Part shown: one piece after another, positions 21,242 through 32,461 of the stretch
How the letters are laid out: every line of letters begins with the position of its first letter
Position numbering within the stretch: the first letter of the stretch is position 1
Assembly (NCBI GenBank): GCA_011317545.1
Contig: WUJK01000004.1
Span: 2,170,001-2,234,000, forward strand
Direction: 5' to 3'
From: Coniella vitis
Taxonomy: Eukaryota; Ascomycota; Sordariomycetes; Diaporthales; Schizoparmaceae
DNA length: 64,000 nucleotides
Notes under the pieces: generated by a model
Database searches by the model: none
Told to the model about the DNA's origin: nothing
What the model saw: the letters and a program-made list of their open reading frames with translations, nothing else
Made by a program: the position numbers and the translations under genes

Positions 21242-23747
21242 TTAGAAGCAAGCCATAGACACCCGGGCAAGCCCGGGCGCAGCAATGGCGGTGGTTCTGC
21301 AGGACTGTCTCGGCGAGCGGCCGAGAAAGCTCCTGGCGCTATTGGCGCTATTGAGCACGCTGGCTTTTGTGAATGATTTGCCAGCAGATAGCGTCGAGAG
21401 CACGGAGAGTATGACGAAACAGGACGAGGAGGCGGTAGGCAGGTAGTGGTGCACCTTTGCAGAGGCAGAGGTGTATGTGGGTATTATCTGCAAGTTTTGC
21501 AACAGCGGCGTGACCCCGACGGCAGCAATCAGCAGCAGTAGGGAAACAAGTCCGCATACGGCCAGCTGAGCGGCCAGACTTGGTGTTGGCTGGCTCAGCA
21601 ATTGTCGTACCGGAGAGGTGGCGTCGTCCACGGGAAGACGCGGTGTGGTGGGTGTGGTGGGTGATAAGCTGCTGGTGGCGGCAATGGCGGTCTCGCCGTG
21701 CAGCGACTGGCGGGGTTGGCTGGAGCCGTGAGTCGTCGAGGGCGAGGCTAGGCCAGCATTTACGACGGTGTTGGGGACGTTGCCGGCACCAAGCTCGGCT
21801 GGCTGACGTACCGATACCGGTACGGTTGAGGCTTGGCCGCGATCTTGTACGTGTGCCTCGACAGCCTCGGCGGATGGGTTGGAGGTGCTGTCACGGAGTA
21901 CAACTGGTAGCAGTCCGCCGAGCGGTACGCGGGCGCCACGGAGGTTGGTGACGGTTACGGACGCTGGTAGGCTTGAAATTGCAGACGACTGTACCGTTAC
22001 TGCCGGACCGGTACTTGTTACCAGACTCCGTGTGCATGAAGCCAGGTTTTGAGACAGTGCGGTTGGTGATACCTAGGAGATTGTTAGCTAGTGGGAACTT
22101 GGACGCTGAATGAGGAAGGAGATGAAGTCTTACTGTCGGACTAACCGCCTGCTGGCTCATGTGGGCCTCGCCACCGAAGAGAATCGGGTTGCTGTGAGCG
22201 AGGCCTGCGAAGCGCGTAGCGGTTACTGGTCTGGGATTCACTGCGGAAGCAGGTGCAGGCGAGGCAGAGGGCGATGCCGCCTCTCGGCTAACTACTGCGT
22301 CTCCTGGCCGCTGTTGTGGTTGCTGTTGTAGTGGTAGGCCAGGCGGTGTCGCCGTGGTGGTTCTGGTCGCAATGCCACCGTGACCACCATCGTCAGCGTG
22401 CCATGACTGTTGTGCAGAGAAGCCGTCGTCTAAGAAGAGTCCGGCGAAGCCGCTTTGTTGTGGCTGTCCAACACCAGGAACTTGCCACTCCGGTACATGT
22501 GATGGCAGGGTAGTGCAGGATTGTGAGCTGGTCTGGCCAGCAGACGAGACCTTGTCGGTGGACGGCTTGGGCTTCTTGTCTTTGGCTCTCAGCTTCAGAG
22601 GTTCCTCGTCGATACAGCTTGACTGGGGCGAGTAGAGGTTGAAGTCGACATAGTTGCTGCCGTGGAAGCCCTCATCCAGGTATGGAAGAATAGGCTCTTG
22701 GTCATTTGCTTGTAGCAGCAGTGAGGCATCGTTCAAGGCGTTCAGGCCGGTTTGAGAGTTGAGACACAGGCCCTCTGGCGTCAGTGGCAGGCTTGGAGAA
22801 TCAGTAAAGGCCGAGGCAGAGTTGGTAGGAGAGAAGTTGGACTCGGTTCCCAAGAAGTAGTCAAAGTCTTGAGGAATGGCGCCGTAGAAATCGTCTGGCA
22901 TGGCAGCGTTGATGGGGTCGTTGTTGAAGGACAAGAGGTCGTCCCAAGACTGGTCCAAGGTGGAGAACTCAGCCATCATATCAATGTCAAGGTCGATGTC
23001 AATGCCAATACCGATACCGATACCGATATCTGGAGCAGCTGGAGTTGTCGACGCCTGTGAGGATGGTGCAGGGGACGCCTTCTTTGCCTTTTTCGTCGTC
23101 TTTGCCGTCTCAGCCTTGGTAACCTTTGTCTGCGAGGCTGTCCTTCTCTTGTGGCTGGGGTCGCATCGGATCTTCTTCCTCTTGCAGGCGTCGCAGGCCT
23201 TGAGCACTCTCATGAGGTGGGCGTGCTCACGCTGCTCCTTGGTTTTGCAGCCGCGCGAGACAGAGTTGGTCACGTCCTCACCAGCGGCGGTCATGATCTT
23301 CATGCCAGGAAGGTGGGAGAAATCGGTTCGCTCCGTCTTGGCCGTGGACTTGTGGGAGGACCCGCGAGACATCCTTGTTGTTGTTGTTGTAGCAGATGTG
23401 GAGGCAGAAAGAGGAGTAGAGGATTGCGAGGGAGAGCCGTAGTAGCTGAGGTCGGACAAGGTGGGAGAAGGGTTGAGAGCAGAGTTGGTGGGAGAGGAGA
23501 CGGGCACGGCGACGGGATAGTACTTGAAGTTCTCGCCAGTGCGAGCCGAATACTCAAAGAAGTCCATGGAGATGGCAGCTCGCTTCTCGTGGGCCGAGGC
23601 CGGGCCAGGCAAGTAAGCGTCGATAAGTTGTTCCAGCTCAGGGGATCCAACAGCGGGCATCCACGAGAGAGCAGCGCCGAGGACAGGCTGGAGGATGGAG
23701 AAGCCCTTGGGAGGGCTGTCGGAAGTGCTTCGAGACATGCTGGCCAT
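21242..23747 (-). CDS. half-zinc-cluster regulatory protein with predicted C-terminal membrane segment
   Basis: Two exons (22134-23747 and 21242-22072) give 814 residues. The 61-nt intron has donor GTAAGA, branch GCTAAC and acceptor CCTAG and is phase 0. Residues 185-195 hold C-X2-C-X6-C in a basic context (KACDACKRKKIRC), the first half of a fungal Zn2Cys6 cluster; the second three cysteines are absent. The N terminus (KGFSILQPVLGAALSWMP..ELEQLIDAYLPGP) and an FSHLPGMKIMTAAGEDVT block look conserved. There are Ser/Thr/Pro-rich linkers and an alternating Ile-Gly/Asp-Ile run near residue 240. Exon 2 adds a strongly hydrophobic helix at about 704-725 (LAAQLAVCGLVSLLLLIAAVGV). If the intron is retained, the frame stays open and ends at 21891 without the helix. 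Role inferred: transcription regulator, perhaps membrane-tethered. Confidence 0.7.
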
Positions 23748-25724
23748 TGCTACAGAGTGGGTTCCTGGCCAGTGGGGCAAACAAGTCCAATGTGGTTGAT
23801 TTTGATTCAAGTTATTTGCAAGTGTAACTTCTTCTTGCTGAACGAGGCGTTCTTCTTGGTGGTTGATGCTGCCAGGTTGGCGCAAATACCGCAATGTGAG
23901 GGTCCGAAGGAGCACGGCGGACACAGAGCCAAAGGCCGAGAAGTACGGCCGAAAGACCGGATATAAGCGGTGCTAAGCAGGACGAGACGGAAGGAGGAGG
24001 ACGGGCGGGCGGGCGGGCAGCTGGTGGGGGGCAGAAATGAGTCTTTGGTTGGTTCCGGACTGAGGACTGCCTGGGCACGGGGCTCGCACTTCACACGACA
24101 GCACACAGAATCGCTCGACGTCGATTGTCGAGACACAGGAATGAGGATAATGAACAGGAGAGAACGGAAGGCTCGAGATGGCCGTCGTTTTCGGGAGGGA
24201 GTCATCTTGATATCTGGTTGTTGCGGCCTTGAAACCGGGGTACCTGTGAGCCTTTGCCTGCCCATTCCCTGCCGCGACGCAGACATGGCCCAAGATGGCG
24301 CAGGCCAAAACATCGAAGCACTGTCGGCGAGCCCAAAGCGGTAAGGCTCGCTGTGCTGCTGCGTGACTTGCTGGGGAAGGGGGTCGCTGTTAGGACGGCA
24401 CCTTCCCTATCGTACTATGGTACCCGACTACAAGGCTATCTCGGGGCAGTGTCAAGTCCCCCTCTAGCGCAAGCTGACGCACATGCAGGTACCTGTCAGA
24501 TTGGGCGGGTCTGTATGCTGCGCGTCCATTGGCCCAATCCAAGGTTGCATTGCTTAGTTTTCGGCGAGAGGATGGGCTGAGTCGAATGCCAATCCTCAAA
24601 CAGCACCCCAATTGACGAGGGCTCACTTTGACTCATAGTGCATCCATCTAGTGCTCTCTCGCCCACTTGCACACCTTGCGCGATGAATCCAGTACAGATT
24701 GGCCAATGGGCCACTGCCTTTCAGCGTTGGCTGCATCCGGAGAGGGTGGGGCTACGGCAACAGATGATGATCGGCCGAACCTCTCTTGTCAATATGCCCG
24801 ACTGACTCCGCCCTTTGCTTAGCAAGACGACAGAGAGTGTGCGTGAGACCGGGAAGCGGACTGGACGTGGGCAAGCGCGTCGCAGAGCCTCACATTGTTC
24901 GAGAGGTGCACGATGGGGCATGGCCTCCTCTTTATACTCGCTGAGGTCGGTGCCAGTGGCAAGTCCGCCCCTTTCAGCTCGCCGAAACATGACCAAGCAC
25001 AGCATCTGTACGGTGGTTCCGTTCGCCAAGTAGAGCCTGAGGCCGACGTGGCCTGTCACAGTCGTAGCGATTTCAGGTGTGCTGGAGACCCGACACCCAG
25101 TACACGTAGTGATGAACTTGCGCGTTTTGACTGTGGACCGAGCTGCCCAAGGATAGGCAAGCCTCCACTCGGCCTTGGCTTGGATATGAAATACGTATGG
25201 TGTAATTGTGCAAAGTTTGTAAACATTCAAGTATATTATGTATATTCGTGCTGTACAAGGCAAGCCCCATCATTTCAAACGTCAATAAGAAGTACGGCAA
25301 AATGAAAACTCCCCCTATCACTATTGTGAGCAGCTGTTGCAACGCAACCCGTCGTCTACTCGGTCCCAACCACCGGCTACTTCACGAAAGAATGACTTGC
25401 ACACGTAAGACGTCGCCAAAGCCCACATGGTGCTATCCAATAATCTGTGACGTCTATTGTAAAAATACAATCAAGAGTACACATAGTAGGTAAGTCGGCG
25501 CTATCTAATCTTCCCGCAAAAGTGCCTTGTTGGGTGCGTGCTTGTGCTAAACATGGGGTATCCTCAAATACATATATGTGTATGTATACAAGTGTAGGGC
25601 GTAACTCAAACGTAGCAGTTCTCGCCCCTTGTCGTTGGATCAAGTGCGACAAGCCTGGAAAAGACGAGACAAACTCCGGCCCAACCATTCATATTGAAGG
25701 CTAGATCAAAATGCCTGACACGGG
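23748..25724. other. spacer upstream of the zinc-cluster-like gene
   Basis: This holds the promoter and leader of the regulator gene (a GGGC tetramer repeat near 24002-24018) and the 3' side of the BAR-SH3 gene. No gene is supported. Confidence 0.55.
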
Positions 25725-27317
25725 CTAAGCCGGCTTGCAATAGTTTGCTGGAAAACTTCCTCTGGCCCCGCCCAACTCCCCCATCCACCAGTCCTGGTCC
25801 GTATTCGTCTTCTTGATGATCTTGATGCGGTCGCCCTCGCGGAAGGACAAATCTCCCGCACCTTGGCCAGCAAAATCATACTGAGCTATCACAAATTCCT
25901 CAAGCCTACCGCTGGGTATGCGCTTCGGTGGAGGCGGAGGCGGCTTCTTCTTGCCTACGACTCCATTGCTGCTGCTCTGGGAATAATTGGACGCAATAGT
26001 CGACGCTGGAGACGGGGGAACGCGACCTGCAAAGTATCCATCTGCTGATGCCTGCCGGACCTGCGCTGGGGAAATTCGGCCAGACGATTTGCCTAAATCG
26101 CTCGCCGTGGTAAAATCGGTGGGCCTGAGATGCCCCGTGTAACCAGGACTCTTCATGTCTGGCCTGGGGCCAATCTTTGGGCTGGGTTGCGGCGACGGAT
26201 TGGGCGACAAGGATTGATTGGAAGGTACCCGCCGAGGTCCGTTAGAACTTGGAATCAGGCTTGACGATGTGCGACGCACGCTGTCGAAACCAAGAGCGGG
26301 CGCAGAGAGCTTCCGGCCGCCTGGACCGGTCTCTTCTCCGCTAAGCTTCAAAGGCTCCCGAATGCCTCTGCCCCGCGCAATCAAGGGTATTGCCTCCACT
26401 TCTTTCTTTGCAGGCCCAAAATCATCACTCCAGCACGAGACGACCTGGTCCATGGGAGGCGGCGGAGACTGGAAGCCATTTTCTTCGCAGTATCCGTGAA
26501 GGACTGTGTAATACAAACCAAGCAGATGGTTCTGGATTTGGACATGAGTCGCAAGTAGAGGAGGAATGAGGCTGAACGCAGCCTGAATGAGTGGAGGTAG
26601 CGTCTCTCGCAAATGCGTGTCGGCAATTTCGAACTCCTTGGTAGAAAAGAAATCAGCAAGGTGAAAGACGGTACGGAATGAGTATGGAACGTACCTCCTG
26701 TAACGTGACCAGATCGTCCTCGAGTCGTGATAACTGGGCATCTTCCTTGGCCGATCTGGGCATCTTTCTGTGGAGTTTGTGAACCTTGTCTTGGGATTGC
26801 TCCAAATCCAACCTCTTGTTCTCGCGCTTCTTTATCGTCTTTCGTATTGGAGCAATCGAGTTGCGGGCGTCGAGAGCCGGGTTAATAATGTTCTTTTCGA
26901 TTGACTGGATGCCCTCGACGAGCTCCGTTCTCAGCTCCGTGTAGGCTTCCTTGAGCGCAAATGTTCGGCGGAGTTGCTCCTCGCCTGTTGGCTGCGCTGG
27001 GCGGCCGTGACCGTCGGTTGCACCAACAATCGGATCGTAGAGCGAAGCGTAGACAACAGCAATGTCGAGTTGGGATGAAACGAGGCTATCCCACGACTCT
27101 TGCCATGATTTGGTACTTTCGACGAGCTGTATGTTCAGACAGGGTTAGCTTTTGCCTCCGGACTGCGCACCACGAATTCGTGCATAGGAGATTTGGTACT
27201 TACCTTTGCAAGCAGACGGTCCGCGTCCTCATAGTCGTTCAAGAGTACTGAGACCTTGGCATTATCGCCTGGGCCCTTGTTCATGAGCTTGCCAAACTTC
27301 CTCTGGACTGACTGCAT
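25725..27317 (-). CDS. BAR-SH3 amphiphysin-like protein (Hob1/Rvs167 type)
   Basis: Three exons (27204-27317, 26695-27126, 25725-26636) give 485 residues. Introns are 77 nt (GTAAGT..ACAG) and 58 nt (GTACGT..CAAG). The N-terminal BAR domain (about 1-240; MQSVQRKFGKLMNKGPGDNAK start, NKRLDLEQSQDKVHKLHRK coiled coil) senses and bends membranes. A Pro/Ser-rich linker with a poly-Pro stretch (KKKPPPPPPKR) follows. The C-terminal SH3 domain (about 428-485) has AQYDF, DQDWWMGEL and GSFPANY, all ligand-groove positions present. Orthologues act in endocytosis and cortical actin patches. The start is the first ATG; upstream in-frame starts are TTG only. Confidence 0.93.
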
Positions 27318-28543
27318 GGTGACGGGACTGTTGGCGACCTTGGAAGGCGTGCGATTGTAGCGAGGCGAGGATGAGAGCTGGATCAAACAGATGGGAAACT
27401 CGGTATGTAAGCGTGGGCGTTGATGTCAGAGACCAGGCAACAGCAACTGCTGGGTTGCAGCGCAGCTTCAATAGGGGCGATAAATCCGTGGGCGAGCACC
27501 AGGTGGGCCTTGCAATTAGCGAAAGTGGAAGTGAAGCAACTGAGACTGTAATGGGATGAGAGGCTGCCCGCGTGACATCAGCGAAGGCCAGGCCAAATTG
27601 GGCAAACGAGCGACTACTGTAGCAGTGTAGCAGGGTGAAGAATTGGGCAACTGGGCGTACCAGAGGGAAAAACCAAGACACACGTCTTCGTCCCTTCTTG
27701 TTGTGTGTCGAGGTAGCTGTTGAGCTGCAGACAGGGTACTTTGTACCTCGGGGGAAAATGGCAACCGAGTGCGGAGAAAGCATCGAAACAGCATTGGCAT
27801 ATGGGAAATTGAGGCGATGACGCTGCCTAATCTTGAACTCCGTAAAGACTGGGATTACCCGAGTACTCTGCACTACTATGTACTATGTACGGAGAAGTAC
27901 TATGGTCTGACCTAAACAACGAATAAAATTAAGCGAGGAACGCCCTAAAGGATTCCATGCATGGACGTCGATTTGCATTTTTCAGACTATCATAACAGAG
28001 AAATCGAAGAATTGACTTGCAAAGGCATCCACAGTGGTAGTTACATGAGTTCTTTGAGTCCTTCACGATGCACTATATACTATGTACTGGATAATATGGT
28101 AATAGTAGCTCTACATAGTAGCTGCAGCAGAGCACTACTATTAGCGAGAACCCCTGGCGCAGTTCGGGTTCCGCCGCTGAAACCCTCCCGCTAGAACGTG
28201 TGCCAATATAAGACTTGGCAGATTGGCAGCCTGCGAAGCTGTTAGTGCTTCGCTCATGCCAATAAAGGCAAATTTTCGAGACTCTTCCAGCCCCTGCAAC
28301 GTTGGAATTTAGTGGTGCTTCATGCCGCCACTCGATTCGAACAGTCAGCTGACAGCGCGGGCGCTTAGTGCTTCGACGCGTTGCGTTAATCAGCCACGGT
28401 AAACTCTGGCCCCTGCGACGCGTCAACCCCATTAACGTGCCAGAGGCACTCTCACCGGCCATGGTGGCATGGTTGCGCAGCCGGTCGGATAGAGGTCGAA
28501 CATTATTTGTCGCTTTCTGGCGGTGCCTCAACAAAGACCCGTC
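27318..28543. other. divergent promoter region, BAR-SH3 and ZGRF1-like genes
   Basis: About 1.2 kb between two outward genes. Four TACATAGTA/TACTATGTA copies cluster here (27874, 27881, 28078, 28112). No coding gene is supported. Confidence 0.6.
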
Positions 28544-31500
28544 ATGTCTGCACAACCGCGATCCAGCCCACCGCCCGCAACCGCCGCAGTCGCCGAATTC
28601 ATCTGCCTCTACACCCACGACTTGCGGCGCAAGCAGAAGCGCTGGCAAGATGGCCGCCTCAAATTCCATACCTTCAACAAGCGGGTTATGGTCTACGATG
28701 AGCGGGGCAGCTTTGTCGGCGATACACATTGGCAACACGACCATGACTTTGCGGAAGGCGAGGAAATCGAGCTCTCTCGCGGCGGCGTCATGGTTCAGGT
28801 GCAGGAGCTTCTCCAGCGCACCAACCAAGACCTGACCGAGCTACTCGACAAGAGAGCCAAGGAAAAGGAGCAGCGCCATATCCAGGCTGTTGCGCGTTCG
28901 ACAAGTTCGAGTACAGTGTCAGCGAGGCCAAGTACGAGGCCGATCCCACCAGATCACTTCCAACTGAGGCACCGGCCGCTGCATCAGGTCATTGGCACAC
29001 CATCAGGGCACCATGGCAGAGCCTTTGTGCCCAAGGAATCACCTTTCGAGCAACGGCATTCGCATGCTCAAGCGCCCGACGACCGAGCCTCGAAGCGGAG
29101 AAAATTCGACGATCTACCTCCAAGCAAGACCAGTCACGCTCGTGCGCTCTTCGGACAGGCCTTGACTCTCAGTGCTACTCCTATGAGCTCTCTGCAACTT
29201 AGACGTCAAGTTGCCAGCACTCCTGATTCAAGCGCACCTACGGAACGTCCAGGCGATGACGCTTCCAGACAAGCGAGGGAAATCACAAAAGAACGGACAA
29301 ACCCACCACAGCCCCCGACCCAACATTGTCAGCCAGCCGACAAGCCGGAAAGCTGCTTTCTGAGCAGTAGAAGTGCCATGCCAAGCAACAATCCCAATCC
29401 GAAAAGTCGAGTGGCGGGCAATCTGCTTCACAAGCAACAAGTGCTTGGATCCACAGCTGCTCAGGAAGATGACGAGGCTCTAGAGGTTCTGGACTCAATT
29501 GTTTCCCGCGCCGAACCAGGACGTCAGGCAGGGAGAGCGAACGGATCGCACAACACAGAAAGGGCGTATGAGCAGCCTACCAAGAATATCAGCAGGAACG
29601 AGCCAGATTGCTACATGTCCCTCGACGTTACCAAGGACAGTCCGGATCTCCAGTCAAAGCCCATATCCAAGGCTTTGACCAAAGAGAGCGGAAAATCAAG
29701 CAATCCGGACAACACCCACCCTGCTGGATCCAAGCGCAATACCACGAATATCGCTTACGAAACTAGAAGTGCTGGAAATATGTTGGGTTCTGGGAAAGCC
29801 GCTGAGATTGAAAAAGCTGCTAGACCTACTACTGAGCTTCGTCTCAAACCAAGCAAGAAACGCGGCCTCTTGATCATGTCAGAAGCGCCAAAGAAAGCAC
29901 ATAAGCGGGGTGCTGAGACAAGACCAGTCATTGCAATGGACAACGGAGATACACATCTCGCCCCTGGCGACAATGACCACGACTGCCCTGATTGGCTTTC
30001 ATCCGAGGTACAACCAAGCATTCCAGAATCTCCGGCGAAATGCGTCAATGCTATCCAGCGTACGACCGCGACCGAGCTTGGAGAAGACGCACAACACATC
30101 TTCTGTTCGTCACAGCCATCTGCAGCCCATGCCTCGCCCGAGCCTGATGCTGGTGATCCGTTCGGAAGTCAAATGCCGAGCACACATGACGTAGATTCTC
30201 TGCATCGACTTGGTAATGACGGACCTGGAACAGCAGCAGATGTTGATGGACCTCTATTGAAGTCGCAACACCAGGCACCCACTGAGCAGTCAGAACGACA
30301 AGGTCTCTTACAGGCGGCAGCGTTCGACCCATATCATATACCTTCGTCCTCACCTGATTCGCCTTGGCTCGCCACGGCCATACCAAGAAAGGCCACCCCC
30401 GAACATGAGCATACAAGTGCTTCAAGCCCAAGGTTGCTGGAGAGGCCACCCTCGCCAGAAGAAGTCCCTGAGAAAAACCACGGAACAGAACGCCGCAGAG
30501 ATCCAAGGAAACGACGTAAAATTGTGATCGACGATGACGACGACGACGACGACGACGACAATGATGAAAGTGGGAAAGACGTGGCATCTAGAGATGACCC
30601 TCGAACACGGATGGATTCCAGTAAAGCGGCCTTGACGATTGTAGAGGATACACGAACCTCACCTACCTCCGGACAGGAATCGCCGAGGAGGACAAAGCGT
30701 GACACTCGTCAGAGTCACCGTAAATGCGCACCAGAGCCATTATGGGACGATTCTAGTGACGATGAAACTATCGTCAAGCCCCAAAGATCGAAACGCACGA
30801 CAGCGCATCCAGAGATACAAGTTGATAGTGCTTCCCCAAGACGCAAGTCTGGCAGGAACACCGCGCCCCGGAGGGCCAAACGAAACCGTGTAGTCGAATC
30901 AGACGATGCCTCCACGTCAGCTGAGCACAAAGGTGCGGATGCTGGCATTGCTTCTACTCGTGGGAAAAATGCATCCTCGGGCAGTAAGGCTCAACCGCGT
31001 CTGACCAAAATCAAGAAGAGCGTCAAGAGCCGGGAGCTCGTTGGCCTCAATTTGGCGATGCTGAATGCTAGTCTCGGTTTTAGGGGGGCCGGGATACCGG
31101 TTGCTCGCTTTTCCACAGCTCATGGGGTCGCTAACCAATTTCTGGGCGGTTTACTGCCGACAATGTCCAAACATCATGACGAAACCCCTCTTACTCAAGC
31201 CTTGAATGCATCAGAGACTATCGGCGAAGCGGAGCAACGGCAAGTTACACCATGTCTCGACGAAAGGTATTCTGTGGCGGAGATTGATGCGCCTGACAGA
31301 CCGGAATTTGTTAGCCCTGGCGATCATGCACCTCAGGCCGAACACGGCGTCTCCCCTACTTCAGCTGAACTCGATGTGGCAACACCCGTGATTGTCGCGT
31401 CTGGCAAAGACGTGGGTCATGTTCCAACGCCTGGATCCGGGTCTGCAGCAGAGACCGACGTGCAAGCCAGTACATCGGTGCCAGATGGAGCTCACACACC

Positions 31501-32461
31501 ATCGACACGACCTGGCCACCTGCCTACAACGTCGGAGGAGCAAATAATGACAATGGACGCAGTAGCGGTTGACGGTGTACTACCGATCAATGGTTCACGA
31601 GAGCCATCACTACCAGACCATACGATGATTCTGAGCAACTTGTCCATCGATGAAGAAATATTGCCAGAAAGCGCGGCTGAAAGTGTGGTTGCTGTCCGAA
31701 GACCAGCTTTTGAAAGCCCCATCATAGCTTCTGTGCAACGAACCGAAGAAGCTCCATTCCCCGTTACTGTCGAACATCCGTCTGAAAATACCACAACGAC
31801 CGTCCAACAACATCCCACGGCAACGAAGGCAGTGACATCTGAGCAATGTACCGGAGTGGACGCTGTTGTGCAAGACGCGCTCGTGAATCAACGCCAAGCC
31901 TCTCCACAGGGACTATTCTCATACCAACCAATCAACGACACGGCCTCCAGGAAGCCCGGCACCGGCGCGTTCACGGACGAACCAATCTCATCCGATAATC
32001 CTCGACCAATGTTGGGCTTGAATGGTCCCCTGCCACGACAAGGCTCCGTGGGCCTGCGTCGTCCCATGCCAGCGGTCCAGCGAGTTAACAATCTGAAAAC
32101 ACAGCTGCCTTATACGAGAACTTGCCATGAAGTCTCAACCGAGACCGATAGTATGTCAATGATCAAGCCTGTTGCTCGGTTAGCGAATCCAGCAAGCCGT
32201 GGCCGTAAAGCAGCACTCAAGTCAGACGCCGCTGGGCAGGTCCCCTCACGGGTTTTGCCCCCTCCTGTTTTTTTGGTCCCAATTTCAACGGCAGATTTTG
32301 CGGCGACGCCGCTTGAAGTGCCCGCTCCTCCTGCTGCCCAGGAAGAAGAACCCAAGCGGGCTAAGAAGAAGATGACTTTTCCAGGATTCCAGTCTGCTAG
32401 GAGCGAGGGGCCATGGAGTAGAGAGGCATTTGATCTGTTGGAGAGTGGCAGGCCTACTTGA
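28544..32461 (+). CDS. ZGRF1/Dbl2/Mte1-type DNA-repair scaffold (DUF2439)
   Basis: This intronless gene encodes 1305 residues. The start is the ATG at 28544 (MSAQPRSSPPP); the open frame extends slightly upstream only through a GTG. The N-terminal DUF2439 domain (about 16-100; FICLYTHDLRRKQKRWQDG..LKFHTFNKRVMVYD) is shared with human ZGRF1, S. pombe Dbl2 and budding-yeast Mte1, which recruit or control FANCM/Mph1-type helicases at recombination intermediates and telomeres. The rest is long, disordered and charged, with a run of ten Asp (near 30530-30560) and basic patches; a short C-terminal block (MTFPGFQSARSEGPWSREAFDLL) looks conserved. No helicase domain follows, unlike human ZGRF1. Probably nuclear. 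Confidence 0.82.
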   Translation: MSAQPRSSPPPATAAVAEFICLYTHDLRRKQKRWQDGRLKFHTFNKRVMVYDERGSFVGDTHWQHDHDFAEGEEIELSRGGVMVQVQELLQRTNQDLTELLDKRAKEKEQRHIQAVARSTSSSTVSARPSTRPIPPDHFQLRHRPLHQVIGTPSGHHGRAFVPKESPFEQRHSHAQAPDDRASKRRKFDDLPPSKTSHARALFGQALTLSATPMSSLQLRRQVASTPDSSAPTERPGDDASRQAREITKERTNPPQPPTQHCQPADKPESCFLSSRSAMPSNNPNPKSRVAGNLLHKQQVLGSTAAQEDDEALEVLDSIVSRAEPGRQAGRANGSHNTERAYEQPTKNISRNEPDCYMSLDVTKDSPDLQSKPISKALTKESGKSSNPDNTHPAGSKRNTTNIAYETRSAGNMLGSGKAAEIEKAARPTTELRLKPSKKRGLLIMSEAPKKAHKRGAETRPVIAMDNGDTHLAPGDNDHDCPDWLSSEVQPSIPESPAKCVNAIQRTTATELGEDAQHIFCSSQPSAAHASPEPDAGDPFGSQMPSTHDVDSLHRLGNDGPGTAADVDGPLLKSQHQAPTEQSERQGLLQAAAFDPYHIPSSSPDSPWLATAIPRKATPEHEHTSASSPRLLERPPSPEEVPEKNHGTERRRDPRKRRKIVIDDDDDDDDDDNDESGKDVASRDDPRTRMDSSKAALTIVEDTRTSPTSGQESPRRTKRDTRQSHRKCAPEPLWDDSSDDETIVKPQRSKRTTAHPEIQVDSASPRRKSGRNTAPRRAKRNRVVESDDASTSAEHKGADAGIASTRGKNASSGSKAQPRLTKIKKSVKSRELVGLNLAMLNASLGFRGAGIPVARFSTAHGVANQFLGGLLPTMSKHHDETPLTQALNASETIGEAEQRQVTPCLDERYSVAEIDAPDRPEFVSPGDHAPQAEHGVSPTSAELDVATPVIVASGKDVGHVPTPGSGSAAETDVQASTSVPDGAHTPSTRPGHLPTTSEEQIMTMDAVAVDGVLPINGSREPSLPDHTMILSNLSIDEEILPESAAESVVAVRRPAFESPIIASVQRTEEAPFPVTVEHPSENTTTTVQQHPTATKAVTSEQCTGVDAVVQDALVNQRQASPQGLFSYQPINDTASRKPGTGAFTDEPISSDNPRPMLGLNGPLPRQGSVGLRRPMPAVQRVNNLKTQLPYTRTCHEVSTETDSMSMIKPVARLANPASRGRKAALKSDAAGQVPSRVLPPPVFLVPISTADFAATPLEVPAPPAAQEEEPKRAKKKMTFPGFQSARSEGPWSREAFDLLESGRPT

